This document shows, in pieces, positions 17,363 through 25,197 of a DNA stretch of 64,000 bases. A program made the translations under genes and the position numbers. Source of the DNA: JAZDCJ01 sp036311985 (GTDB lineage: Bacteria > Actinomycetota > Actinomycetes > Actinomycetales > Micrococcaceae); the NCBI RefSeq assembly GCF_036311985.1, contig NZ_JAZDCJ010000030.1. One strand, 5' to 3'. The notes beneath the pieces are model-generated. The model saw only the letters and a list, made by a program, of their open reading frames with translations, searched no databases and was not told where the DNA came from. Position 1 is the first letter of the stretch. Each line of letters begins with the position of its first letter.

Positions 17363-17593
17363 ATGTCAGGATTCGTCATTCAGTACGATCGCCGCACGGG
17401 CGACCGAATCGTGACCGTCTTCGACGGCGAAGACGGTCCGCGTCGCGCGCTTCTTGAACGGCTCCAGTTGGAGAAGCACCGTCTGGACGACGCGTGGGAG
17501 ATCGTATCGCTGAACAGCGACTCCCTAGCTACGATTCAAAAGACGCATTCCCGCTACTTCACGGGACGTCGCCTCGCCTCGTCGGCCGCCTGA
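17363..17593 (+). CDS. 76-residue partner protein of the RelA/SpoT-type gene
   Basis: It starts 5 bases after the RelA-type stop, with AGGAGGTAGG overlapping that stop, so translation is coupled. The protein has a beta-strand-rich N-terminus (FVIQYDRRTGDRIVTVFDGE), a helix (ALLERLQLEKHRLD) and a conserved-looking end, EIVSLNSDSLATIQKTHSRYF. I recall similar small proteins beside RelA/SpoT-domain genes in actinobacteria, but this is memory rather than a search. It could be an antitoxin or co-factor; no function is established. It is convergent with mrr, 4 bases apart. Confidence 0.6.
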   Translation: MSGFVIQYDRRTGDRIVTVFDGEDGPRRALLERLQLEKHRLDDAWEIVSLNSDSLATIQKTHSRYFTGRRLASSAA

Positions 17594-17597
17594 CGTC

Positions 17598-18533
17598 CTA
17601 CTCGAAGAAGTCCTCGTCGATGTCCACCACGTCGTAGCTCTGCGTCACCTGGACGCCGACCCGGTACTTCATCATGAGCGAGACCAGCCGCCGACCGTCG
17701 ATCAGGACGATCCGCGTCGCGATGCCATCCGCATAGTTGCGCGCGTTCTGCGTGAAGGTGCTCGTGGTGATGAAAACTCCCCGGCTCGCGCCGAAGCCGT
17801 GGAGCGCGCCGATGAAGGCCTGGATCGCCTCGCGGCCGACGCTGTTTCCTTCTGCATAGCGCTTGGCCTGCACGTAGATCTGCTCCAGGCCGAGCGCGTC
17901 CTGGTCGATCACCCCGTCGACCCCGCCGTCCCCGGTACCGCCGATCCGCCGGCCGCGCTGCTCGGCGCCGCCGTAGCCCATGGCAACGAGCAGCTTGACC
18001 ACGGCCTCCTCGAAGAACGCGGGGTCACTTCCGCGGAGCCGTTCGATCAGGCGTTCGCCGACATCGGCGTGGATCCGCCCGATCCCGGACTCGATCTGTT
18101 CCTCGGGCGAGAGTTCGTCGGATTCTTCCTCGGCCACCTCCGGCGCGGGAGCCACGGTCGGACGACGAGGGACGGGCCGATAGTCGCGATACGCGGCGAT
18201 GCCCTCGAGGTCGGCTCGTGTGAGTCCGCCGGGATGACTGTCCATGAGGTCGCGGCCGAGCTGCGTGATGGAGAAGGTCGCGCGGGCTGGCCTTTCGATC
18301 GCCGCCGCGGTGGTGAGGTCGGAGATGGCCCAGCCGATGCGATTCTGGATCTTCGGTTGGCCGGAGTTCAGCACAACCTCGTGCTGTTCGGGCGTCATGC
18401 CGGCCTGCGTGCTGGCGGCGGCAATCAGGTCCCTGCGTTTCCATGCCTGGCCGTCGGAGACGACGGTGAGCACCGGAATCATGAAGTCCTGCCACGGAGG
18501 GATGCCGTCGCCAGTTGTCGGGTCGCCGCTCAC
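17598..18533 (-). CDS. Mrr-like restriction endonuclease
   Basis: 311 residues. The N-terminal winged helix of the Mrr_N type (WQDFMIPVLTVVSDGQAWKRRDLI) is followed by a linker rich in Pro and Glu. The C-terminal Mrr_cat nuclease has GGTGDGGVDGVIDQDALGLEQIYVQAK, in which Asp and QAK form the PD-(D/E)xK site. Mrr enzymes cut modified DNA. The start overlaps the hsdS stop by 4 bases, so it is expressed with the type I system. This pairs a modification-dependent nuclease with a modifying enzyme, so the specificities must be compatible. Confidence 0.87.
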   Translation of the reverse strand: MSGDPTTGDGIPPWQDFMIPVLTVVSDGQAWKRRDLIAAASTQAGMTPEQHEVVLNSGQPKIQNRIGWAISDLTTAAAIERPARATFSITQLGRDLMDSHPGGLTRADLEGIAAYRDYRPVPRRPTVAPAPEVAEEESDELSPEEQIESGIGRIHADVGERLIERLRGSDPAFFEEAVVKLLVAMGYGGAEQRGRRIGGTGDGGVDGVIDQDALGLEQIYVQAKRYAEGNSVGREAIQAFIGALHGFGASRGVFITTSTFTQNARNYADGIATRIVLIDGRRLVSLMMKYRVGVQVTQSYDVVDIDEDFFE

Positions 18534-19672
18534 AGTTCTCCTTTGAAAGCCCGGTCTTGAAGTGAGTGGAACAGGCTGTCGAGACTCATCAGTTGTGTCA
18601 GGAAGTCGCGTCTTTGACGCTCGATTGCCTGGAGTCGCTCTACAAAGGAGACCTGGAGCGGCATAGGTGGAACAGGGATCCTCAAGTCCCGAACCATAGA
18701 GAGATTGAAGTTCTTCTGTCGTACGCCTCTCCGCCTGGCCAAGTGCCGGGTTCGCCCAAGCCGAATCGCTTCGTACGCGAACTCGACCAAGACCTGTTCT
18801 TCATCGAGCAGACCAAATGCGATCGCTTGATTGCACGTAGCTTCGTCCGTCGTGATCCCAGCTTTCAGGGCGGCGGTGTCGTACATCCCTAGCAACAGGG
18901 CCCCGGTCGGCACTACTTTGGCCGACGAGGTCAGCAAGCCGTCCCTTGTAATGCACTCTCGCGATCCAAGAAGCCACTTCTGGCCAAGTTCCCCGGACGT
19001 GAACCAGCTGTAGCCTGGCCCGAAGTTGGCTCCGTTGCTCCGGAGAGGCGTGCCCCCGCTTTGCCAAACGCCAAGCTGACCCAGTGCGAGTTGAGTCCAA
19101 CCATGCTCGTTGTCCACAGGATCACCGAACATCTCGTGGAAGATGGCCTGTCCGAGGGCGTCGAGGTGGGCGATGGCTTCGCGGCGCTTGGCGCGGAGGG
19201 CGTCGGCCTTGTCCAGAATGTCGGCGATGCGGCGCTGCTCGTCAAGTATCGGGAGATGGATGCGGATCTTGTGGACGTGCGCCGGTCTGGCACGTAGAAG
19301 CGATCCACCGACACCTGCCACTGTGCGAAGGAACTGTTGATGGAAGCCCTCACTGAGTAGAGCCTGCCGCATCCACGATGCCAAGAAATCGCCGCCACGA
19401 AAGACCATCCATTCGCCCGAGGCAACTTGCCTGCGGCCCTCGTCTTCGGGAACGACCCAAACACGGCGAATGTGCGGCACAATCTTCGAGATCATGACGT
19501 CACCGGGCATGACTAGCTGCTTCGTCGAACCGATCTCTCTTCCGTGAGTGACTTCAGGGAAACCGCGGTCGTAGGCAGGAATACTTAGAAGGTCGAATTC
19601 CTCGTTCGGATACTGCGCCGGATTCAGATTCTGTGTCCTGACTGCGAAGTCGCCCAACTCGAAGACTCTCAC
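18530..19672 (-). CDS. hsdS: Type I restriction specificity subunit (HsdS)
   Basis: 380 residues with two target-recognition halves. The first ends at IRIHLPILDEQRRIADILDKADAL, the conserved helix separating the domains. The second ends at LRIPVPPMPLQVSFVERLQAIERQ, its copy. Each half reads one part of a split DNA site. It overlaps hsdM and mrr by 4 bases at either end. Base composition is lower in GC than hsdM, as usual for exchanged recognition domains. Confidence 0.9.
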   Translation of the reverse strand: MRVFELGDFAVRTQNLNPAQYPNEEFDLLSIPAYDRGFPEVTHGREIGSTKQLVMPGDVMISKIVPHIRRVWVVPEDEGRRQVASGEWMVFRGGDFLASWMRQALLSEGFHQQFLRTVAGVGGSLLRARPAHVHKIRIHLPILDEQRRIADILDKADALRAKRREAIAHLDALGQAIFHEMFGDPVDNEHGWTQLALGQLGVWQSGGTPLRSNGANFGPGYSWFTSGELGQKWLLGSRECITRDGLLTSSAKVVPTGALLLGMYDTAALKAGITTDEATCNQAIAFGLLDEEQVLVEFAYEAIRLGRTRHLARRRGVRQKNFNLSMVRDLRIPVPPMPLQVSFVERLQAIERQRRDFLTQLMSLDSLFHSLQDRAFKGEL

Positions 19673-21189
19673 GCCAGCAGGCCCTTCAGTTCCGCCAGGC
19701 CGTCGGCGATCTCGCGGTCGAGCTTCTCGAGGTCCGCGATGATGTCTGCCGGGGCACGGTGCTCGACCTCGTCGTACTCGATCTCCTTGTACCTATTGAT
19801 CGACAGGTCGTACCCGTTCTCCGCGATCTCCGCCTTCGGAACCACGAACGAACGCTCGGTGCGCGCACGGGCGCGCTCCGCCGTCGTACGTTCCTCCCCG
19901 AACTCGCCGCGGACCGCGCGCCAGCGCTCCAGCACCTCCGGCAGGTCCGAGGACTCGAGCGGCGTGCGCTTGTCGTCCAAGCTGAAGCCGTCCGAGCCCA
20001 CGTCGTAGAACCAGACGTCCTCCGTGCCGCCCGAGTCCGTGCGCGTGAAGAATAGCACGGCAGTCGAGACCCCGGCGTACGGCTTGAACACCCCCGACGG
20101 AAGCTTCACGACCGCCTCCAGCTGCTGGCCCTCCACGATCTCGCGCCGCAGGTCCTTGTGCGCCTTGCTCGAGCCGAACAGCACGCCATCCGGCACGATC
20201 ACCGCCGCGCGCCCGCCCGGCTTGAGCAGCCGCAGGAACAACGCCAGGAACAGCAGCTCCGTCTTCTTGGTCTTGACGACCTTCAGCAGCTCCTTCGACG
20301 TGTTCTCGTAGTCGAGGCTGCCGGCGAAAGGGGGGTTCGCCAGGATGAGGTCGTACTTGTCCACGTCGACCGAGTGCAGGTCCGCCAGCGAATCGCGGTT
20401 CTCGATCACCGGGTTCTCCACGCCGTGCAGCAGCAGGTTCATGGCGCCGATCCGGAGCATCGTGGAGTCGAAGTCGAAGCCGTGGAACTGCTCGTTATTG
20501 AAGAACGCGCGCTGCGCCGGGTCGAAGAGCAGGTCCGGGTTGTTCTCCCGCAGGTACTCCCCCGCCGCAACCAAGAATCCGGCCGTGCCCGCCGCCGGAT
20601 CGCAGATCGCCTCGAGCGGCTTCGGGGCACGCATGTCCACGAGCAGCTTGATGATGTGCCGGGGCGTGCGGAACTGCCCGTTGGTCCCGGCCGAGGCGAT
20701 CTTCGAGAGCATGTACTCGTAGAGGTCGCCCTTGGTGTCGCGGTCGTCCATCGGGATCTCGTCGATCAAGTCCACGGCCTTCTGCAGCAAGTGGTCCTTG
20801 GTGATGGTGAAGCGCGCGTCACGCATGTGGTGGCTGTAGGACGAGTCACTGCCGTCCGCCTTGCGCGTGAGCTCGTCGCGCAGGAACGGGAAGACGCTCT
20901 CACTGAAGACCTTGAACATCTCCGACTTGTCGAAGTTCTTGAAGACCGACCAGCGGAGGTCCTGGTACGAGCGGCCGAAGCGGTCCGCGCCTTCGGGGAA
21001 GACCGGGCGCTCGAGCGGCTTGCCGGTGCGGGCCGCGCGGCGCTCGGCCGCGATCTGCGCGTCGTCGAGGCGCTTGAGGAACAGCAGGTAGGTGATCTGC
21101 TCGATCACCTCGATGGGGTTCGAAATGCCGCCGGACCAGAAGGCGTCCCACAGGCGGTCTACGTGCGATTTCAGTTCCCCGGTGATCAT
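19669..21189 (-). CDS. hsdM: Type I DNA methyltransferase subunit (HsdM)
   Basis: 506 residues, N6-adenine methyltransferase. It opens with the typical MITGELKSHVDRLWDAFWSG and an HsdM N-terminal helical domain. The AdoMet site is CDPAAGTAGFLVAAGEYL and the catalytic motif is ILANPPFAG (NPPF). ATG at 21189 fits the family; an upstream in-frame GTG at 21213 lacks a better ribosome-binding site. It is the first gene of an hsdM-hsdS-mrr operon and sits 35 bases after the XRE regulator on the same strand. Confidence 0.92.
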   Translation of the reverse strand: MITGELKSHVDRLWDAFWSGGISNPIEVIEQITYLLFLKRLDDAQIAAERRAARTGKPLERPVFPEGADRFGRSYQDLRWSVFKNFDKSEMFKVFSESVFPFLRDELTRKADGSDSSYSHHMRDARFTITKDHLLQKAVDLIDEIPMDDRDTKGDLYEYMLSKIASAGTNGQFRTPRHIIKLLVDMRAPKPLEAICDPAAGTAGFLVAAGEYLRENNPDLLFDPAQRAFFNNEQFHGFDFDSTMLRIGAMNLLLHGVENPVIENRDSLADLHSVDVDKYDLILANPPFAGSLDYENTSKELLKVVKTKKTELLFLALFLRLLKPGGRAAVIVPDGVLFGSSKAHKDLRREIVEGQQLEAVVKLPSGVFKPYAGVSTAVLFFTRTDSGGTEDVWFYDVGSDGFSLDDKRTPLESSDLPEVLERWRAVRGEFGEERTTAERARARTERSFVVPKAEIAENGYDLSINRYKEIEYDEVEHRAPADIIADLEKLDREIADGLAELKGLLA

Positions 21190-21224
21190 GGGGACAAGGT
21201 TATCCCGGGGCACTGACAGTCAAT

Positions 21225-21803
21225 TCACACCGTTGCCAGATCCCGCTCGCGGATCCACACGTTCATGGCAGCGATCTCGCTGGGCGTCTCACGCCGGATG
21301 AGGTCTTTCATCCGGTCGCTGACCGGATGAAGCTTCTCGGCCAGATAGACCGGTTCGGAAGACTCCTTGGCCCGTTTGGCCCATCGGGGGACGGGGGTCC
21401 GGGTCTTGGCTGCCACCCAGCGGGTCACTGCCTCCAACGCCGTCCGATAGCCATCGTCGTCGACGATCGGCGCGAGGGGCATCAGCACCCGCCCCGCAGA
21501 CAGCGACGCGCTGGCGTACTCACCCAACAAGCGGATGGCGAAGTGGTAGTCGCCTTCGCGGACTGTTCGGGCGTATTCGTCTGCGAACTCACGGGCGGAC
21601 GTCTCGTTCGCGGTGATCTCCAGACCGAGGACGCGCATCGCCTTCAGCACCAGTCCGAGGGACGCGCCATCCTTTCCCGCTTCCAAATCCACGATGAACT
21701 TGCGGGAGGCGCCGATGGCTTCGGCCAGGTCCTGCTGGGTGTAGCCATGCGTCTTCCGCCGCTCGCGCACTGTGCGGCCCAGGGCCTCCGCAGTCATTTC
21801 CAT
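21225..21803 (-). CDS. XRE-family (HipB-like) transcriptional regulator
   Basis: 192 residues. A helix-turn-helix occupies residues about 5-60 (LGRTVRERRKTHGYTQQDLAEAIG, RKFIVDLEAGKDGASLGLVLKAMRVLGLE). The C-terminal part is helical and unrecognised (YHFAIRLLGEYASASL, RWVAAKTRTPVPRW). It lies directly upstream of hsdM and probably acts as the controller of the restriction operon. ATG at 21803 is preferred because the palindrome 21817-21828 sits just upstream; an earlier in-frame start would translate through it. Confidence 0.78.
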   Translation of the reverse strand: MEMTAEALGRTVRERRKTHGYTQQDLAEAIGASRKFIVDLEAGKDGASLGLVLKAMRVLGLEITANETSAREFADEYARTVREGDYHFAIRLLGEYASASLSAGRVLMPLAPIVDDDGYRTALEAVTRWVAAKTRTPVPRWAKRAKESSEPVYLAEKLHPVSDRMKDLIRRETPSEIAAMNVWIRERDLATV

Positions 21804-21816
21804 GCAGCCATGGTGA

Positions 21817-21828
21817 CACCGTACGGTG
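21817..21828. promoter_or_regulatory. Palindromic operator CACCGTACGGTG
   Basis: A perfect 12-bp palindrome within GTGACACCGTACGGTGACAA, 13 bases before the XRE start codon. Its position and shape fit a self-regulatory site for the XRE protein, and so control of hsdM-hsdS-mrr. Binding is inferred. Confidence 0.55.
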
Positions 21829-21946
21829 ACAATTTCACTCCCGCCCGCGGTCGCGGCCGTCCCGTGGACTTCTCGCACGCCGGGCCTCGGCGTCGTACTC
21901 CATCCTCGCTACACTGACGGCATCGGCGAAGTCAGGAGACGGTGCG

Positions 21947-23080
21947 ATGTCGCAAGGGCGAGCGAGGACGCGTCGCGGGCCCGCGTCTCGGACGGTGACG
22001 GCCGCACTGCTTGCGCTCGGTGTCCTGACGGGCTGCGGGCCGATGCCCGACACCCCCGCCGGGCCGCGGGCCGACGCCGAGCTCGTTGACGGCGTCGACT
22101 GCTCCTCGGCCTCCGAAGTGCTGTCGCCGCCGGATCCCTCCGCACCGCGACCACCTGCCGCCGGCGCCATCCCAGCGGGCTTCGTCCCCGTCGAGCTGAT
22201 TCGCTGCAGCTTCCTCATGGACGGCTACGAGGACGAGCAGGGGCTCTGGTCGGCGGTCGGCGAGGAACACCTGGCGGGAGACCTCGACGCGCTCGCCATC
22301 GCCCTGGACGAGCCGGACGACGGCCCGCGGATGGACATGGCCTGCACGGCCGACCTGGAGATCGTCCCCGACCTCTGGCTCGTCGACGCCTCGGGTCGGG
22401 CGATGAGAGCTGCGTGGCCCGTGAATTCCTGCGGCAAGACCAAGCCCGGAGTGCACGACGTCCTGGCCGGCATGGAGGTGGCCTCGACGAAGCGGATCCC
22501 GGTCACGTTGATCGAGCCGCGGGCCGCGCTCGACGCCGGCTGTCCGGCCACGTGGAGCATCACCGCCGCGAACGGCCTGGTCAGGCTGGCTCCGGAGGTC
22601 CCGGTCCGAATCGACGGCGGCGCGGGCGCGAAGTCCGACGGCGGTACGGGCGGTGGCGTGGCCGCGGACCCCGGCGTCGTGCCCGGCTCCGGCGAGGCCG
22701 ACGCCCTGAGGATCTGCCACTACCGGGCCGACGCGGAAGAGGACAGGGATTCGACCCGCCCGCCGAACGGAGGAGCGGAGACGCCTTTCGAGATCGTCGA
22801 GCTCGTCTCGGGGACCTTCGCGAGCGGCGGGCACCTCGAGGGTCCAGCGGTGGAGGCCCTCCTGCGGGCCGCCGAGAGGCCCGCCAACACCGCCGCCCCC
22901 GCCTGCGAGGAACGGGCCACCGAGTTCGCGGTCCTCTGGCCGCTCGCCGGCGGGGAGGTCGTCGGCGCGCCACTCACGCTGGAAATCAACGGCTGCCGGC
23001 GGCTCTTCGACCCGCTCTCGCTGCCGCGGACGCTGCCGGACGACGTCCACGACGCCGTCGCCCGGGCGCTCGACGACTGA
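21947..23080 (+). CDS. Secreted lipoprotein with internally duplicated domain
   Basis: 377 residues. The signal peptide ends in the lipobox VLTGCGP (Cys about 27). Two halves are similar in layout. Each has a Cys near IRCSF or RICHYR, then a W-x-V-(D/A)-x-x-G stretch (DLWLVDASGR, AVLWPLAGGE), then a closing Asn-x-Cys-Gly/Arg (VNSCGK, INGCRR). They are joined by a glycine-rich linker near residues 225-245. The conserved Cys pairs could form one disulfide per half. I do not recognise a function; it acts outside the membrane. Confidence 0.75.
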   Translation: MSQGRARTRRGPASRTVTAALLALGVLTGCGPMPDTPAGPRADAELVDGVDCSSASEVLSPPDPSAPRPPAAGAIPAGFVPVELIRCSFLMDGYEDEQGLWSAVGEEHLAGDLDALAIALDEPDDGPRMDMACTADLEIVPDLWLVDASGRAMRAAWPVNSCGKTKPGVHDVLAGMEVASTKRIPVTLIEPRAALDAGCPATWSITAANGLVRLAPEVPVRIDGGAGAKSDGGTGGGVAADPGVVPGSGEADALRICHYRADAEEDRDSTRPPNGGAETPFEIVELVSGTFASGGHLEGPAVEALLRAAERPANTAAPACEERATEFAVLWPLAGGEVVGAPLTLEINGCRRLFDPLSLPRTLPDDVHDAVARALDD

Positions 23081-23308
23081 ACCGCCGGAGTGCGCCGCGC
23101 CATCTGCCCGCGACGACTTCTTCCCACTTCCCGACCAGCCCTGGCTCCGGAACGCGGTGTGTCTCGCCGACTCGCCGGACCGACGCTGCGAGAAGTGAGC
23201 AACTTTGCACCGGGCTCCGCCCCGGAAGGCGCGCCCCGCCGTCGTACAGCGCACAACCCGCCCCGCACCGGGAGGAATAGCCGGCCCCGGAACCGCGTTG
23301 GGCCGGGT

Positions 23309-24331
23309 GTGAAGAAGATCGGCTTCCTGTCCTTCGGCCACTGGACCGACCACCCGCAGTCCGGCACGCGCAGCGCCTCCGACGCGCTGCTGCAGGCGAT
23401 CGACCTCGCGGTCGCGGCCGAGCAGCTCGGCGCCGACGGCGCCTACTTCCGCGTCCACCACTTCGCGCGGCAGTACGCCTCCCCGTTCCCGCTGCTCGCC
23501 GCCATCGGCGCGCGGACCAGCCGGATCGAGATCGGTACCGGCGTGATCGACATGCGCTACGAGAACCCGCTCTACATGGCCGAGGACGCCGGCGCCGCCG
23601 ACCTGATCTCGGGCGGCCGCCTGCAGCTCGGCATCAGCCGGGGATCTCCCGAGCAGGTGATCGACGGCTGGCGCCACTTCGGCTTCTCCCCCGCTGAGGG
23701 GGAGTCCGACGCCGACATGGGCCGCCGGCACGCCGAGCGCCTTCTCGAGGTGCTCGGCGGGGAGGGCTTCGCCGAGCCGAACCCGCGCCCGATGTTCGCC
23801 AATCCCCCGGGCCTGCTGCGCATCGAGCCGCATTCGGAGGGGCTGCGGGAGCGCATCTGGTGGGGCTCGGGTTCCAACGCGACCGCCGTCTGGGCGGCGG
23901 AGCTCGGCATGAACCTGCAGAGCTCCACGCTCAAGGACGACGAGTCCGGCAAGCCCTTCCACGTCCAGCAGGCCGAACAGATCGAGCTGTACCGCAAGGC
24001 GTGGAAGGAGGCCGGCCACGCGCGCGAGCCGCGCGTCTCCGTCAGCCGCAGCGTCTTCGCCCTGACGGACGAGCGCGACTGGCAGTACTTCGGCCGCGAC
24101 CGCTTCAGCTCCGACCAGGTCGGCAACATCGATGAGAAGACGCGCGCGATCTTCGGCCGCTCCTACGCCGGCTCCCCCGACGAGCTCGTCGAGAAGCTCG
24201 CCCAGGACGAGGCGATCGCAGCGGCCGACACGTTGCTGCTGACCGTGCCGAACCAGTTGGGCGTGGACTACAACGCCCACGTCATCGAATCGATCCTGAC
24301 ACACGTGGCCCCGGGGCTCGGCTGGCGGTGA
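23309..24331 (+). CDS. LLM-class flavin-dependent monooxygenase
   Basis: 340 residues, luciferase-like TIM barrel. KKIGFLSFGHWTDHPQSG opens strand 1. VAAEQLGADGAYFRVHHFA carries the family's helix and His. IEIGTGVIDMRYENPLYMAEDA and ISGGRLQLGISRGSPEQ are flavin-region motifs. It uses reduced FMN and oxygen on an unknown substrate. I chose GTG at 23309, since the frame before it is unlike protein. The ribosome-binding site is weak (GGGCCGGGT). Confidence 0.8.
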   Translation: MKKIGFLSFGHWTDHPQSGTRSASDALLQAIDLAVAAEQLGADGAYFRVHHFARQYASPFPLLAAIGARTSRIEIGTGVIDMRYENPLYMAEDAGAADLISGGRLQLGISRGSPEQVIDGWRHFGFSPAEGESDADMGRRHAERLLEVLGGEGFAEPNPRPMFANPPGLLRIEPHSEGLRERIWWGSGSNATAVWAAELGMNLQSSTLKDDESGKPFHVQQAEQIELYRKAWKEAGHAREPRVSVSRSVFALTDERDWQYFGRDRFSSDQVGNIDEKTRAIFGRSYAGSPDELVEKLAQDEAIAAADTLLLTVPNQLGVDYNAHVIESILTHVAPGLGWR

Positions 24332-24470
24332 CCCGCTGGCGTCGGGTCCCACTTCTGCCGCTCCCACTATCCACTGTCACAACGCATGGGTAGAGTCGGG
24401 CCGTGGGCCCGCGGCCTCCCCGCGCTCTTGCCACGACGGCGCGACGCCCCTCTCCCTCGCACCCACTTCC

Positions 24471-24537
24471 CGCAACACGATCCGTTCCCCGCTTGCTTCG
24501 CATGCGTCAAAACAGCGCGGGGATGGATCGTGTTGCG
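24471..24537. terminator. Large gene-end palindrome (CGCAACACGATCC type)
   Basis: CGCAACACGATCC (24471-24483) pairs with GGATCGTGTTGCG (24525-24537), and inside them CCCCGC (24487-24492) pairs with GCGGGG (24517-24522). It lies after the LLM gene. It belongs to a family of similar elements in this window (4492, 38811, 44253, 47350, 51511, 54889). The remainder of 24332-24634 holds only this and the GntR promoter. Confidence 0.7.
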
Positions 24538-24564
24538 TCCGGGGCTGGGTTCGCGGCCGACCCC

Positions 24565-24609
24565 TTGACTATTGATCGATCTGCTGTTTGTATTATCTCA
24601 CTGATACAA
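24565..24609 (+). promoter_or_regulatory. Promoter and TTGTAT-N10-ATACAA operator of the GntR gene
   Basis: TTGACT (24565-24570) is a -35 element. TTGTAT (24588-24593, spacing 17) or TATTAT (24591-24596) would be the -10. The inverted pair TTGTAT / ATACAA (24604-24609) overlaps the -10, as expected for self-repression by a GntR/YtrA-type protein. The stretch is strikingly A/T-rich for the region. Confidence 0.6.
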
Positions 24610-24634
24610 GACGGCTAGGCGAGGGAGGCGGACC

Positions 24635-25072
24635 GTGGCACATCGACAGCACGTCGCCGACCCCTCCCCGGCGCCCGGACCGGCACCCGGGGACGGCCTG
24701 GACGCCGCCACCGCCATCACCGTCGAGCCCGCGAACCCCGCCGGCCCGTCGGAGCAGATCCGGAGCCAACTGACGGCCCTCATCCAGAGCGGCCGGCTGC
24801 CCGCCGATACCCGCCTGCCGACCGTCCGCCAGCTCGCGGGCGACCTCCGCCTGGCCGCCGGCACGGTGGCCAAGGCCTATAAGGAACTCGAAGCCGCGGG
24901 GCTCGTCCGGACGGGTCGCGCCGCCGGCACCCGCGTCAATCCCGGGCAGGGCTCGGCCGGGCCGGCGCTTGCCGACGCGCTCGCCTTCGCCCGGGCCGCC
25001 CGCCGCGCGGGCCTGAACCTCGAACAAGCCCAGGGCCTGCTGGCCGTGGGATGGGAACGCTCCGTTCCCTGA
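24635..25072 (+). CDS. GntR-family regulator, YtrA type
   Basis: 145 residues. A winged helix (GPSEQIRSQLTALIQSGRLPADTRLPTVRQLAGDL, AAGTVAKAYKELEAAGLVRTGRAAGT) spans about 40-105. The short C-terminal tail is characteristic of YtrA-type members that control ABC or membrane-protein operons. The start is GTG with GAGGGAGG upstream. The next gene on the strand encodes a multi-pass membrane protein. Its own operator is described at 24588-24609. Confidence 0.85.
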   Translation: MAHRQHVADPSPAPGPAPGDGLDAATAITVEPANPAGPSEQIRSQLTALIQSGRLPADTRLPTVRQLAGDLRLAAGTVAKAYKELEAAGLVRTGRAAGTRVNPGQGSAGPALADALAFARAARRAGLNLEQAQGLLAVGWERSVP

Positions 25073-25197
25073 GCGTCGTACGACTCCTCCGCCACCCCTC
25101 CCCGGCGTCCGCTCGCCGGGTGGCGGAGGGCCTCCCCCCGCGGAGGCCGCTGCGGACAACGGGCCCGGACCGGCCCCTGCGCAAGGTGGAACGAATC

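Noticed and set aside
10663..21878. Prophage or integrative element
   Set aside because: No integrase, capsid, portal, terminase or tRNA attachment site is present; the region is better described as a defence-like island.
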